Positions 27,151 through 38,500 are shown, numbered from the stretch's first letter. The stretch is DNA of 64,000 bases from Bacillus sp. FJAT-45350 (GCF_002335805.1 NZ_NISU01000003.1:257698-321697); one strand, 5' to 3'. The notes: generated by a model from the sequence alone, not told the origin. Numbers and translations: made by a program.

Positions 27151-27192
27151 GGCTATCCTAAAAGTCAAAATGGACTTGGGATAGCCCTTTTT
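27151..27192 (+). terminator. Terminator after S-layer gene
   Basis: Arms GGCTATCCTAAAAGTC and GGACTTGGGATAGCC around a short A-rich loop, then TTTTTAT. Confidence 0.85.
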
Positions 27193-27242
27193 ATTTGGCC
27201 TTCCTTTAAAAATTAAGGACACAATTTCTTAATTCTATCTCT

Positions 27243-27278
27243 TTAGAACCAATGTGGGCTAACCCGCATTGGTTCTAA
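27243..27278. other. Long near-perfect palindrome
   Basis: TTAGAACCAATGTGGG (27243-27258) and CCCGCATTGGTTCTAA (27263-27278) pair over 16 positions with one mismatch and loop CTAA. No T tract on either side, so it does not look like a standard terminator. Confidence 0.6.
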
Positions 27279-27302
27279 CCATTTGGTCCCACATAGTTTT
27301 CT

Positions 27303-27479
27303 TTAAGTTGGATGCTTCTTTACTTCTTTAGCTGGTGATATGCCAACTCCTTTAACACAACACAAGTCATCCAACCCTGCATCATAAACCGCTTTTGGTG
27401 ATTTAAAATACCCAATTAATCGCTCTTGTAAAACAGGACCGACTCCTTTACCTCGTACTAAACCATATCCAATATTCTA
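27303..27479 (-). pseudogene. DprA-like N-terminal fragment
   Basis: Minus-strand frame without a start, reading GKGVGPVLQERLIGYFKSP followed by KAVYDAGLDDLCCVKGVG and ending in TAA after 57 codons. The two helix-hairpin-helix-like Gly-x-Gly segments and the spacing resemble the N-terminal domain of the DNA-processing protein DprA/Smf. The Rossmann domain that should follow is missing. It lies downstream of a decayed yifB on the same strand, a pairing seen in many bacteria. Another HhH protein cannot be excluded. Confidence 0.5.
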
Positions 27480-27562
27480 ACAAGGCTACCACGCTTTCAA
27501 TTTACTAGTAGCTAGGAGGTTAACTAAACAATAACAAATTCTTTTTCTAACGCTCTAAATCT

Positions 27563-28406
27563 CTAGATAGTAAGGTAGCCAACATATGCTTCCTCGATAT
27601 TTTTTCGTTCCCATTCATCAAGAAAAAGAACACCATGGTGAGCTAAGGCAATTTCGCCTGTTAAGGGACGATCTCTACCGCCAATGAGAGAATTCGTTGA
27701 GGCATTATGAGGAGCACGAAACGGTCGACTCGTAATCAAACCACCATTTTTTTCAACACTGTAGATTTTTGTGATTTCTAACGCTTCTTGCTCGGTCATT
27801 GGTGGTAAAGTGGTCGGCAGTCGTTAGAGAGCATCGATTTACCGCATCCTGGTGGACCAATCATGAGCATATTATGACCACTAGCTGCCACAGCTAAGTA
27901 TTCACTCAGTATGTCTTGCCCTTTTACATCTGCAAAATCTAAGATGATGAGTCTTCTGTTTGTTTGATTCGGATAAAATCATAGTGGGAATTTGTTCTCG
28001 ATGTTTCAAAACATCAATGATCTCAAAAAGTGTCTGACAACCAATCACTTGAATGCCCTTGACAAGTGTAGCTTTTTGTAAGTTTTCACAAGCGACAATC
28101 AAGTGGAAATGCCATTTTCCTTTTTGTGGCAATAGCCATTGGTAGAACCCCAGCCACAGGACTAATCTGAGCATTTAGAGAAAGTTCTCAAATAAGGCAA
28201 AGGAGGTTAATAATCATCTTTTTCTCAGGAAATTGAAAATTACAATACGTAATAGCAGATTCAATTCATTCTTTTGATTCTTTTACAGCAGTGTCACCAA
28301 GACCTACAATCGAAACACTTTGCTGTCCACTAATCGTATCAGCTTCAACTTCAATTATGTGACCGTCTACACGGCAAGTTGCAAAACTATGAAAAATGGA
28401 AGTCAT
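27563..28406 (-). pseudogene. Decayed YifB/ComM-like AAA+ ATPase gene
   Basis: The minus-strand start is intact: ATG at 28406 preceded by AAAGGAGTG, then MTSIFHSFATCRVDGH, ISGQQSVSIVGLGDTAV and a TGA at KESKE. Further on, in shifting frames, come GVLPMAIATKRKM, KATLVKGIQVIGCQTLFE, a Walker A region [18 protein letters not shown], a frame change near LPTTLPP, then SRPFRAPH and IALAHHGVLFLDE. After the Walker B region similarity ends. Order and motifs are those of the magnesium-chelatase-like YifB/ComM family. At least three disruptions and a lost C-terminus make it nonfunctional. Confidence 0.85.
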
Positions 28407-28505
28407 TTTCTCACTCCTTTTGTTAGGGAATAGCACTTAACCATTAGCAATTCGCTTTTAATATTAAGACTAAAGATTTAGAAAGGGTTTATTGTGGTCG
28501 GGAGG

Positions 28506-28845
28506 CTAAGGCAGTTCGTCTTCCTTTTCAACAAATTGTTGATAATGAAAACTATGTGGTTGGGGGAAGTATGATAAAAAACGCTTAGTTTGTACATGGT
28601 CATTCTTTTCATAAAAAATATAAGTCCTATAGCTACTATATGGATAATGCTCAGGATTTTTTACCATATTTGCTTCATATGGATTGAGGTAATATATTTA
28701 CTTACTTTTAATTCATATTGCTTTGAATCAATCAATTCAGCACCATACCTTCCTGGAAACAGTGCCCAACAAAATGGTGTTTTCGATTGAAATATTTAAA
28801 GTTATAAGAAACATAATTTTATCAATAGAGTCATTAGAAGTTTGG
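28506..28845 (-). pseudogene. Y1 (RAYT/IS200-like) transposase remnant
   Basis: Minus-strand translation gives ALFPGRYGAELIDSKQYELK, then YITSI, NPYEANMVKNPEHYPYSSYR, NDHVQTKRFLSYF and QQFVEKEDELP with a TAG at 28506. This follows the C-terminal part of Y1_Tnp-family proteins (G-x-L-F-Q-G-R-Y, Y-I-H-x-N-P, D-P-E-x-Y-x-x-S-S-Y). Upstream, YFNRK and a frame-shifted DSIDKIMFL continue the match to about 28845. The N-terminal part with the HUH motif and catalytic Tyr was not found, so it is a dead fragment. A plus-strand frame at 28590-28790 is its shadow. Confidence 0.75.
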
Positions 28846-29085
28846 ATTTGAAGATAGAATAGAAAAGAAAAATGAATTTTAGCGGAGTACAACGTCTGAC
28901 GTACGGCGGTGGAAGAGGACGTTCAAGGTACCTTGTAGTATTTACTTCTACTCTATCAAAAATGATAGAAAGTACTCATTAATTATGCAAAAATATGGTA
29001 TTCTTATAAAGACTATGTAATTGTATGTAAATAATACTTTATAATTCAAGCCTAATTAAATTTAGCAAAGGTGGTGTTATTCTTT
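28846..29085 (+). other. Non-coding stretch before the CHASE2 cyclase gene
   Basis: No gene seen. It contains the palindrome ACGTCTGACGT (28892-28902) next to the transposase remnant and a hairpin with TCTATCA and TGATAGA near 28955-28972. The whole interval 27193-29085 holds only remnants and such palindromes. Confidence 0.5.
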
Positions 29086-30870
29086 TTGCGAAAGCTGTTA
29101 TCAGTGATATCAATCTTTTTAGTTGTTGCAACACTCTACTTCTTTAATTTCTTTTACATATTTTCTAATAATCTAACAGACTTATTTGTACAAGAGCCTG
29201 GTGAGGCTGATCCGTCTATTAAAATACTTGCGATTAATGACGAGAGTCTTGAACAGGTAGGAAGGTGGCCGTGGTCACGTGACGTGATTGCTGGAGTTTC
29301 GGAGCTATTAGCTGAAAATGGAGCCACAGCTGTGTTTGTAGACGTCTTATATACTGAATCAAGTGAAACCCATGCTGAAGATGATGAGTTTCAACGAGTA
29401 CTTAATGAGCATCAAAATATCTTCTTACCCGTTTATTTTCATTTAGATCAGTACCAAGTGAATCGAGACTATCTTTCCTATCAAAGATTAAACAAACCAA
29501 TCTATCAAATCGATAGAAGTCGAAAAGGACATATAAATGCGTGGGAAGGTAGTGACCGTGTTGTACGTGAGGTTTTGTTAGGAGTTCCTGATGAAGCAGG
29601 AGAGATTATTCCTGCAATGGGAGTACAATTGGCAAATCTGAAATTACCCGAAGAAAAACAAATCAATTGGAATGAAAACAATGAGTGGTTTTTTGGTAAG
29701 GAACCGATCAAAACTGGTTCCTATAGTGAAGCCTACTTCTCCTATACATCTACCCCTACCCAATCATCCTTTGCAACTTACTCTATTGGTAGTGTCTTAA
29801 ATGGAGAGGTAGAAGCGGGTTATTTCAATGACAGTATTGTCCTTATTGGACCTTATACTGTTGGGTTACAAGATTTATTTTATGTTCCGCAAAGCCAAAC
29901 GAGGATGTTCGGTGTTGAAATTCATGCGAATATCGTTCAAAGTTTGCTGGAGCATACAATCTTTTATGAAGTTTCAAAGCTAATTGGGCTTTTAATAATA
30001 GGAATGGTAACGGTGATATCTTTCATTACTATGGAACGCGTTACCGCAAAGTGGGCCATCTTGGTATGTGCTACCTACATAACTTTATATACAATGCTAT
30101 TTAACTTCTTAATTGAAACTCAGAATATGATTTTACCGTTTTTCTATGCGCTCTTGGCAATTGTCTTTTCTTACGTGACATCTGTTGTTTCTCATTATTT
30201 AAAGGAACGTCGAGAACGTAGCAGAGTAACAGGGATTTTTGGGCGATATGTTGCAAAAAGCGTTGTTACAGAAATCTTATCAAATCGAGAAGAAATCCAG
30301 CTTGGTGGGGAACGGAAGGATGTAACATTACTGTTTGTAGATATTCGTGGATTTACCACCCTTTCAGAAAAGATTGAGCCGGAAGAAGTAATTAATATTT
30401 TAAATGAATATTTAGATTTATGTACACGAGCGATATTTAAGTATGAGGGAACACTTGATAAATTTATGGGTGACGGTGTTATGGCTATCTTTGGAGCACC
30501 AGTTCCACAAGAGGACCATGCTAAGCGAGCTGTACAAACAGCCTTAGAAATGAAAAGAAATGCAGGACATTTAGCGTTAAAATTAGAAGAAAAATATGGC
30601 CGAACAGTCAGTTTCGGAATTGGTATCAACACTGGGCCAGCCGTTATCGGAAACATTGGTTCAAAGGAGCGTCTTGAATATACAGCGATAGGAGACACAG
30701 TAAATCTAGCAGCTCGTTTGGAGTCTAATGCAAAGCCAGGTCAGATTCTCATTAGTGAAGATACATATCATAGGGTTAAAGGTGATTTTGAAATAAAACC
30801 ATTAGATGTAATCAGCGTAAAAGGGAAAGAAAAAAAAGTAATGATTTATCAAGTAGAAGGAGAGAAGTAA
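29086..30870 (+). CDS. CHASE2-domain class III adenylate cyclase
   Basis: 594 residues. One N-terminal membrane segment, an extracellular CHASE2 sensor domain (about 30-290, with ILAINDESLEQVGRWPWSRD), three membrane segments (about 300-375) and a cytoplasmic class III cyclase domain (about 410-590). Metal Asp residues lie in FVDIRGFTTLS and KFMGDGVMAIFG; the Lys of LDKFMGDG and Thr of EYTAIGDTVNLAARLE suit ATP; the Asn-x-x-x-Arg pair is intact. It should make cAMP in response to an outside signal. AAGGTGGTG is nine bases before TTG 29086, so this start is preferred to GTG 29071. Its TAA overlaps the ATG of the next gene. Confidence 0.88.
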   Translation: MRKLLSVISIFLVVATLYFFNFFYIFSNNLTDLFVQEPGEADPSIKILAINDESLEQVGRWPWSRDVIAGVSELLAENGATAVFVDVLYTESSETHAEDDEFQRVLNEHQNIFLPVYFHLDQYQVNRDYLSYQRLNKPIYQIDRSRKGHINAWEGSDRVVREVLLGVPDEAGEIIPAMGVQLANLKLPEEKQINWNENNEWFFGKEPIKTGSYSEAYFSYTSTPTQSSFATYSIGSVLNGEVEAGYFNDSIVLIGPYTVGLQDLFYVPQSQTRMFGVEIHANIVQSLLEHTIFYEVSKLIGLLIIGMVTVISFITMERVTAKWAILVCATYITLYTMLFNFLIETQNMILPFFYALLAIVFSYVTSVVSHYLKERRERSRVTGIFGRYVAKSVVTEILSNREEIQLGGERKDVTLLFVDIRGFTTLSEKIEPEEVINILNEYLDLCTRAIFKYEGTLDKFMGDGVMAIFGAPVPQEDHAKRAVQTALEMKRNAGHLALKLEEKYGRTVSFGIGINTGPAVIGNIGSKERLEYTAIGDTVNLAARLESNAKPGQILISEDTYHRVKGDFEIKPLDVISVKGKEKKVMIYQVEGEK

Positions 30871-33800
30871 TGAAGATAAAATGGGTTATTCTATTATCCA
30901 CTATTCTAGTATTTTTCTTAGTTCCTACAATTAATACTGAAGCGAGTTCAACGGCTCTATTAAAGGAGATAGAGGGAGAAGTGTTTGTTCAAAAAGTAGG
31001 TGGGAAGAAAGAAATCAAAGCCTATGACGGCATGAGTATTCATCTAGGTGATACGATACAAACAGGTGAAGGGGCATCAGTCAAAATTGATTTTGGGGAT
31101 AATAATCAAGCCACTTTAGGGCAATATGGAAAAATAACAATTGCTGAGTTAGTTACAGATCGAGTGAGCATTCCGAATATGATTGAAATTGCATCAGCCA
31201 ATGGAAAAAAGGTTGGTGTCAAACAGGAGTCAGGAGGCCTTTGGAGTAAAATAAAAGGTGTATTTGGCGCTGGTGATCGACACCGTGTTGAAACATCAAC
31301 TGCTGTCATGGGTGTACGAGGAACATTATTCTTAACTGTAGTTAACCAAGAGAGTGGTAACGAAAGAGTCGCTGTAGTTGATGGTGAACTAGGAATTGAA
31401 AGGTCTAGAGCATCAGGGGTTACTGATCCATTGAATGAACCGCGGGTAAGACCAGGCCAAGAGCAATCTCTTGATGAAGATTCCAGTGAACCGATAGCGA
31501 TTAATTACCAAGAGACAATAGAAAGTATTGATGATGTTCTCGTTGTGGAAATGATCACCGATGCAATTGAAGCAGCCGAAGAACGTACGGAAGAGGCTAA
31601 TAAAGAAGTAGAAGAGTTAGATGGAATGAACGATTTAGAAAAAGCGAAAAGAGCATTAGAAATGGCAGCTAGTGCAGAACTACTTTCAAGAATTACAGAA
31701 ACAATTGTTCAGCAAACACAACGTTCCAATAAGGTTGAAGCGATTAACTCAAGATTACAAATTAGAGAGCAATCGCTTGAACAACTAGCTGAGAGAGCAA
31801 GAGAGGTTCGACAGAATGCTGAAGAAACAAGAAGCAATGTTGAGCAAAGAGCAAGAGAAGTTGGTGTTAGTGAAGATGATATTGAACAATCGAGAGAAGA
31901 GACAACTAGGGTCATAACTGAAATAGAGGAAACAACTACTGAGCAAAGTCAACCGACAGCATCTCCGCCATCTTCAGGAGGTGGCGGAGGAGGAGGTAGT
32001 ACGGGAAGTGGTGAAAATCATGTCATCTCTCCACCAACCACATTAACTCCACCTACTGAAATTAGCACTGAAAGTATCACAAGCGGATACGAGGTTTATA
32101 ATCGAATCACTTGGGAAGAAACTCTAGGTGCTGATGAAGGAGTCTATCAAATTTCAAGAAATACGACTAACTCTATGGAAGGTGCAACTATAGTAGCAAA
32201 TAATATCTCACCAACGGAAACGGAGTACATAGATTACTCAGTAACACCAGGGGCTGAATATTATTATTTCGTCTCAGTTCGAAACGTTGATGACAGTGAA
32301 TCCATTTCAATTTCAACAGATGGTACTTATGTACGAACGGTGTTGTTAGCTTGTTCTTATGAAAGAGAATCATTGTACGTACATTATTCTTCTGTTAATG
32401 AATATAACGAAATGAGTATCCAATGGTATCACATTTATTACTCTGATTTTACTTATAATTACAAGATATATATAAATGATGAATTAGTCTCTACACAAGA
32501 TGTACAACAGTTTACACACCAATTAGAATTTAATCATGATTATGAAGTAAGAGTTGAAGCATGGCATGAAGGTGCCCAAGAGGTAAGTGTCTTTCATGAG
32601 ATAAATGTATCAACTAGTCCTTTCAGAGAGGCGAGCTATGAGTACACAAATAATGAGATTGATGTAGAACATATAGAAGTCAACTATAGAAATGCTGGGT
32701 TTTCGATAGGCGATCGTGAAGTACATCTTGTTCTCGATGGGATAGAAACTGAAAATGCCTATACTATGGCATCTCCTGATAGCATCGGTTTACAAGGTAC
32801 TTATATAGAACAGAACTCTACGTTTTACGTATTTTTATATGAGGACGATATAGAAACGTTTAAGCAGATGGAAAGTAATCTCTTTCAGGTTATCGCTAGG
32901 GGAGAAGACCTAGAGTATAAAGTAACTGGGAACTACTATGAACAGTTTGAGCTAACTCCTTCTATAAATGGAGATACAGTAACCTTAACATGGGAAATAG
33001 AAAACTTTAACAGACACTACCATTTCCATGTGTCCTATGGTGGGTATTTACCTTACCATGAAGGGAACACTTCTAGAAGTTCTAGCCATTATAATCAAAG
33101 TTCGATATGTAGTGATGGGATATGCAGTATTACTTTTAACGAATTAGAATATGGCCTTCATTATCAATTTGAATTAACGAGCTCTTGGGGCGAAGGTTTC
33201 ATAGACGATGTCCTAATTGAAGTTCCAGAAAATGCAGCAGCATTGCTTTTAGGAATAGCTATGGAGACAAATGTAGAGGGCTTTTATCAGACTCTTGAAG
33301 ACCTTTTGTTAAAAAGGGTAAACGCAAACTATAAGGAACACTATATGGAGCAATATATTTTGAAACAAGCAGATTTTGATATCGAAATAACAGAGGGGAA
33401 TATTGAATTTGCTTATGTTCTGTTGCAGGAGCTGATTGATTATGTAAATGCGTTTAATGAAGTGCAAAATAGTCTAGTAAACAAGGATGATGAGGACTTT
33501 AGTGGTTACTATTTACCAACAGGTGCTTACTTACAAGAAGACGACATCATCATCCATCATTCAAGAATAACAAACACGAACTATACCTTTAGATCAAATC
33601 TCTCTATTGTAAATGTTAACCTAAAGGATGAATGGAATGGTGGTTCTTATTCATATGGAGTAAACTGTCATACTTCAACAGAGAATTTAGCTTATTATTT
33701 CGTAGGTATCGATCTACCATTAGGTGAAATAGATAATATTATCATAAAAGTAGAAACAAGATTCAATACCTATCTAAGTTACAGTTTCATTAATGAAAAC

Positions 33801-33884
33801 TATTATAAAATTCAATTTGAAGATTCTGATTTAAGTATGACCCCGATAACTGAAGAATCGGCTTATGCTAATTTTCTTTACTAA
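30870..33884 (+). CDS. Secreted FecR-domain protein with coiled coil and Fn3-like modules
   Basis: 1004 residues. Signal peptide (1-26), FecR domain (about 30-185; GDTIQTGEGASVKIDFGD and HRVETSTAVMGVRGTLF), a long Glu/Arg-rich coiled coil (about 225-355), a Gly/Ser linker with seven consecutive Gly, then a fibronectin III-like module (about 390-490) and about 500 residues of poorly classifiable beta-rich sequence. The start overlaps the cyclase stop by one base, implying coupled translation. It lacks the N-terminal anti-sigma segment and membrane anchor of true FecR, so it is more likely an envelope ligand or scaffold for CHASE2. It is a paralogue of 35559-39287. Confidence 0.75.
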   Translation: MKIKWVILLSTILVFFLVPTINTEASSTALLKEIEGEVFVQKVGGKKEIKAYDGMSIHLGDTIQTGEGASVKIDFGDNNQATLGQYGKITIAELVTDRVSIPNMIEIASANGKKVGVKQESGGLWSKIKGVFGAGDRHRVETSTAVMGVRGTLFLTVVNQESGNERVAVVDGELGIERSRASGVTDPLNEPRVRPGQEQSLDEDSSEPIAINYQETIESIDDVLVVEMITDAIEAAEERTEEANKEVEELDGMNDLEKAKRALEMAASAELLSRITETIVQQTQRSNKVEAINSRLQIREQSLEQLAERAREVRQNAEETRSNVEQRAREVGVSEDDIEQSREETTRVITEIEETTTEQSQPTASPPSSGGGGGGGSTGSGENHVISPPTTLTPPTEISTESITSGYEVYNRITWEETLGADEGVYQISRNTTNSMEGATIVANNISPTETEYIDYSVTPGAEYYYFVSVRNVDDSESISISTDGTYVRTVLLACSYERESLYVHYSSVNEYNEMSIQWYHIYYSDFTYNYKIYINDELVSTQDVQQFTHQLEFNHDYEVRVEAWHEGAQEVSVFHEINVSTSPFREASYEYTNNEIDVEHIEVNYRNAGFSIGDREVHLVLDGIETENAYTMASPDSIGLQGTYIEQNSTFYVFLYEDDIETFKQMESNLFQVIARGEDLEYKVTGNYYEQFELTPSINGDTVTLTWEIENFNRHYHFHVSYGGYLPYHEGNTSRSSSHYNQSSICSDGICSITFNELEYGLHYQFELTSSWGEGFIDDVLIEVPENAAALLLGIAMETNVEGFYQTLEDLLLKRVNANYKEHYMEQYILKQADFDIEITEGNIEFAYVLLQELIDYVNAFNEVQNSLVNKDDEDFSGYYLPTGAYLQEDDIIIHHSRITNTNYTFRSNLSIVNVNLKDEWNGGSYSYGVNCHTSTENLAYYFVGIDLPLGEIDNIIIKVETRFNTYLSYSFINENYYKIQFEDSDLSMTPITEESAYANFLY

Positions 33885-33905
33885 TAATAAAAGTAGGTGA
33901 AATCC

Positions 33906-35366
33906 ATGTTAGCGAAAGGTACAAAACTATTCTTTTTAACGGTAATGTTACTTTTACCTTGTCATTCAATTCTTGCAGCACCCCTCCCAGCAGAAATCCA
34001 CACATATGCTGGAAACGGCTATTTAGGCTTACAAGACGGAGCGAAACTAGATTCACAGTTTCGCTTCCCGTCCTATGCTACCGTTGACAAAGACGGAAAT
34101 GTCTATGTATCAGATAGCAAAAATCATCTCATCAGAATGATTGATAGCAATGGCACCGTATCGATTATAGCAGGCGTTACGTCCGAAAGAGATGAGTATG
34201 GTCAACCAGTTGGTGGATACGAAGATGGCGACATTGACACTGCTATGTTCAATGAACCAAAAGGGATAGCCGTAGATCGTAATGGGGTTATCTATGTGGC
34301 TGACTCAAAAAATGGTGCGATTCGCGTAATCGAAAATGGACAAGTCTCCACTCTAGTTACTGGTTTTGAATTACCGGTAGGCTTAGTGCTAGGAGAAGAC
34401 CAGGAGTTATATATTTCAGACACATTAAGACACCGTATTATTAGATTGGATGCAAATAGAAGCGCAACGATTCATGCTGGTGGTGGCTATCGTGAGGTAG
34501 ATGGATGGCTTTTAGGTGGGCTGCAAGATGGAACACGATCATCTGCACAGTTTAATGAGCCAACAGGTCTAGCACTTGGTGAGGACGGAACACTGTACGT
34601 CGCAGATACAGGCAATCAACGCATTCGTGCAGTTACCCCTAACGGAACGGTCACAACAGTAGCTGGCTCTAGTGTAGAAACAATTGATGGTACGAATTAT
34701 ATCTACGGCGGCTTTGCCAACGGCTTAGCTGATGCAGCACGTTTTCATTCGCCACATGGTGTTGCAGTCGCAGAAGATGGCCGTTTATTTGTAGCAGACA
34801 CATTGAATCATAAAATCCGCATGATTTATGAAGGAAAAGTAAGTACAGTAGCCGGTATCAATGAACATGGGCAAATAGATGCGGATGATTTACATGCAAG
34901 CTTCGACCATCCTTATGATGTTGTCTTAGTAGACAATGGTGATTTACTAGTCGTGGATTATTGGAATCATTCTCTTCGAATGATTGAGTGGTTTAAGCTT
35001 CCAGAGGAGTTAAAAAGTAAAGATCAAATTCACGTTATTTATCAGGGGAATGTGTTAGAATTTGACGATGTTCAACCACAAATTATTTCAGATAGAACCT
35101 TCTTACCAATCCGTCAAATCACAGAAGTGTTTGGTTATGATGTATTCTGGAATCCAACACATCAAACTGTCACATTTACAAATGATGAAAAGAGAATCTC
35201 TATGAAAATTGGAGAACAGTCGATTACAGGAGATGTGGACATCGAAATGGACATAGCTCCATTTATCAAAGATGAGCGTACAATGATTCCTTTACGTTAT
35301 GTTTCCGAAGCATTTGATAAACAAGTATCGTGGCTTAGTGAATCAAGAGCTGTTTATATTAGGTAG
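33906..35366 (+). CDS. Secreted NHL-repeat protein with copper-amine-oxidase-N-like domain
   Basis: 486 residues. Signal peptide (1-24, ending ILAAP), six or so NHL repeats forming a likely beta-propeller (about 30-355; for example FNEPKGIAVDRNGVIYVADS), and a C-terminal stalk-like domain (about 370-486; DRTFLPIRQITEVFGYDVFW and RTMIPLRYVSEAF) of the copper amine oxidase N-terminal class common in Firmicute surface proteins. No enzyme site is visible; a protein- or glycan-binding role is likely. ATG 33906 follows AGGTGA; an in-frame GTG at 33897 is part of that site. It is 21 bases after the first FecR gene. Confidence 0.82.
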   Translation: MLAKGTKLFFLTVMLLLPCHSILAAPLPAEIHTYAGNGYLGLQDGAKLDSQFRFPSYATVDKDGNVYVSDSKNHLIRMIDSNGTVSIIAGVTSERDEYGQPVGGYEDGDIDTAMFNEPKGIAVDRNGVIYVADSKNGAIRVIENGQVSTLVTGFELPVGLVLGEDQELYISDTLRHRIIRLDANRSATIHAGGGYREVDGWLLGGLQDGTRSSAQFNEPTGLALGEDGTLYVADTGNQRIRAVTPNGTVTTVAGSSVETIDGTNYIYGGFANGLADAARFHSPHGVAVAEDGRLFVADTLNHKIRMIYEGKVSTVAGINEHGQIDADDLHASFDHPYDVVLVDNGDLLVVDYWNHSLRMIEWFKLPEELKSKDQIHVIYQGNVLEFDDVQPQIISDRTFLPIRQITEVFGYDVFWNPTHQTVTFTNDEKRISMKIGEQSITGDVDIEMDIAPFIKDERTMIPLRYVSEAFDKQVSWLSESRAVYIR

Positions 35367-35409
35367 TTTAGGTTAGGAAGTTGTTGCTTTTATACGACCA
35401 TATGATATT

Positions 35410-35453
35410 GAGGTTATCTCAAAGGTAAAGATTTGAGATAACCTCTTTTTTTT
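35410..35453 (+). terminator. Terminator after NHL gene
   Basis: Perfect 14-base arms GAGGTTATCTCAAA and TTTGAGATAACCTC, an eight-base loop and eight T. It ends the cyclase-FecR-NHL operon, so the second FecR gene has its own promoter. Confidence 0.93.
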
Positions 35454-35558
35454 CTTTCTATGAAGGAATAAAGAAGGAAAATCCATACTGACCTAGAATA
35501 ATATATAGTTATTTTTTATCTTGATTGCTCAGTATAAGTACATAAAGGGGGAGAAACG

Positions 35559-38500
35559 GTGAGAAGGAGAGCGCCATATTTTATTTCTAGTTTTCTATTA
35601 TTATGTGTTCTCTTTCTTCCATTTAATCAAGCTGAAGCAAGTTTTACGGCTTTGTTAAAGGAAGTTGAGGGAGAGGTAGTTGTCACCAAAATGGGAGGGA
35701 AAAGAGAATTTAGTGCAGAAGAAGGAATGGCAATCTACTTAGGGGACACGATTCGAACAGGAACAGAGTCGTCGGTGAAAATCGATTTTGGGGATAGGAA
35801 CGAAGCTACCTTAGGAGAACTGGGGAAAGTTACGATTGCAGAATTATCAAGTGACTTGGAGAGACTCCCAGGGGTCATAGAGATGGCCTCTCGAAATGGG
35901 AAAAAGGTGGGAGTAAAGCAGCAATCAGGTGGTCTTTGGAGTAAGGTAAAGGGTGTGTTTAGTGCAGGAGATCGTCACCGAGTGGAAACGTCTACTGCTG
36001 TCATGGGAGTACGTGGGACCTTGTTCTTGACGTATGTCAACGAAAGGCTTGAACAGGAATATATCACTGTTTTTGACGGCGTTGTTGGGATTGAAAACTC
36101 AAAAGCAACTGGGAGAACAACTGTAGCCAATGAACCAACAATCACAATAGGTCAGCAAGCATCATTATATAATGAACCGACAATCGAACCAAGTGGTATT
36201 CAGTATCAGCAAATGGTAGAGCAACTAGATACTGCATTACTAGTAGAAATCATAGTAGATTCAGTGGAAGCCTCAGAGGAAAGGGCAGAGCAAGCAAGAC
36301 AAGAGGCAGATAGACTTCAGGGAGTGTTAGAGGAAGAACGAGCAAGAAGGGCACTAGAGGTATCCAAACAAGCTGAATTATTATCAGCAATTACTGATCG
36401 AATGATTCAAGAAGGGGCAAGAGCTACGAAAGTGGAAATGATTGAAGCTAGGCTTGAAGCAAGAGAACAATCACTCCATCAGCTACAAGAAAGAACAAGA
36501 GAAGCAAGGCAACGGATTGAGGAAGCAAGAAACCGAATTGAGAGGGCAGCAGAAGAAGTAGGTGTTCGTCACGAGGAAATTGTCAGAGAGAGAGAAGCGC
36601 TTGAACGGGCTATTCAAGAGATTGAACAATCAACATCTGAACCAAGTCAATCACCACAAGCACCAACTACTAATACAGGAGGAGGTGGTGGAAGCAGTAA
36701 TACGGGAACTACCGTCATTAGAGTATCCGATGTTAAGATGAACGCAAACTCAATCTCCCTAAACCTAGGTGAGAGCTACCAATTCCAAGCAACCGTTCAT
36801 CCGAGCAATGCAACTAATAAAGCTGTTAGCTGGGAATCAAGTAATCCATCTGTAGCACAGGTTGATCAAAGGGGGAACGTAACAGCAGTTAGTACTGGTC
36901 AAGCGGAGATTACCGTAAAAACAGGTGACGGAGCAAAGGTAGCAACCGCACGTGTAACAGTCGCTCAGCCACTTGGAGAGACTCTAAGTACTTTACAATC
37001 AGTAATTTATTACCGTTCCTCAGGTGAACTAAGTCGATTAGAGCTATTATTTAATGCATTACTTCCAGAAGATATTGACATAGATACAACCAAATTATCT
37101 ATTAAACCTACTGATGATACAACAGGATACCAGTTTCAAGGTCATTATACGAAAGCAGAAGGCTATATTGATGACCCTGGTACATACCGTATCAGAGAAA
37201 ATAGTTTAGTTTTCAATTTAGATGAGGTTGATAGACAGCAGTTTATTGATTCTTTCCTAGTAGAACATACATTTAGCGCTGAAGAAGGCTGGCTTCTTAT
37301 TAACGAAACCCCATTCGAACAAATAAATAATCAATCCATACATCGTGCATTAGGTCTGATTATAAATGTTACTTCTACTAATCTTTTAAAAGTAAATTGG
37401 GACTATTATAGCGGATTTTACTATCATATTTATTTAGACGGTGAAAGAGTAGGAGAAACAGCAGTAGATGAGAATGAATTTATTCTCATAGGACTAGAAG
37501 ACGGGGAAACATACGAGGTAAAGCTAGAGGCTTATGATACAAATGATGAAGTGAGACATGTATCAACCAGACCTTATCTCTTCAGTGTTAGTCAACCAGG
37601 AACCATCACAGGGACTGTATATGAAGTGATAGCAGATGACTTTTTCAATCAAAGTCCACAAGTAAGCCAAGTTGAATATGCCTCTTTGTCTGTGATCAAT
37701 CATGTAGGAGAGGTGATACAGGAGGGAACATCAGATTCATTTGGCTTTTATAGACTAGATAATCTCCCAGAGAACGAATGGTTCATAATTAAAGCAGAGT
37801 TTCCACATTCTTTGTTAGGTGTTGAAACGGTATATTCCAAACCAAAGCAGGTTTGGGAAACAAATGAAGAAGTAGATTTATATTTCTATAATCATCTCTC
37901 GGTTCCGTATAGTACCCTCACTACTGATATACTTGAAATAAGTGAGGATGAAGTGAAGGTGAAATTCCGTATCGGTGACAATGAAAATCAAATCATTTAT
38001 TCCGTATATGATAATGAAAGCTATTATGACGGTCAAGGCCCTTTGGTGTTAGAAGCTGATGAATACACAATCGATGTGGTTGAAACGGACTTTCTATTTA
38101 TAACAGTGGAAGATACAGAATGTGAACTAGGTGAATTTGGATATTGTGAAGACTCAGTGATAATCGGCAACTTTATCTTTTCAACATGGGGAGAAAAGCA
38201 TCTGGAAAGTCTGAAAGTAGGGGAAGTTGAGGGGCTAACAGTCGAAGCAAAAAATGATGCGATTGTTTTGCAATGGACTGAATCTGAATCCTATTATAGA
38301 GCTGATATTACAGTGAATGGCGAGTATCTAGCCACACCGACTACTCCATACTATACAATCATTGATTTAGAGCCATCTACAGATTATGAAATAGAAGTAG
38401 AGACGTATGAGGGTGCGAGCGATTTCTTTTCCCAATCTGGTCATTCGATTATTTCCGTACAAACGACGGAAACAGCATTGATGAATTCTCTTGAAGCATC

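Noticed and set aside
28590..28790. Plus-strand 66-codon hydrophobic frame
   Set aside because: It is the shadow of the minus-strand Y1 transposase remnant, whose motifs are clear in the other frame.
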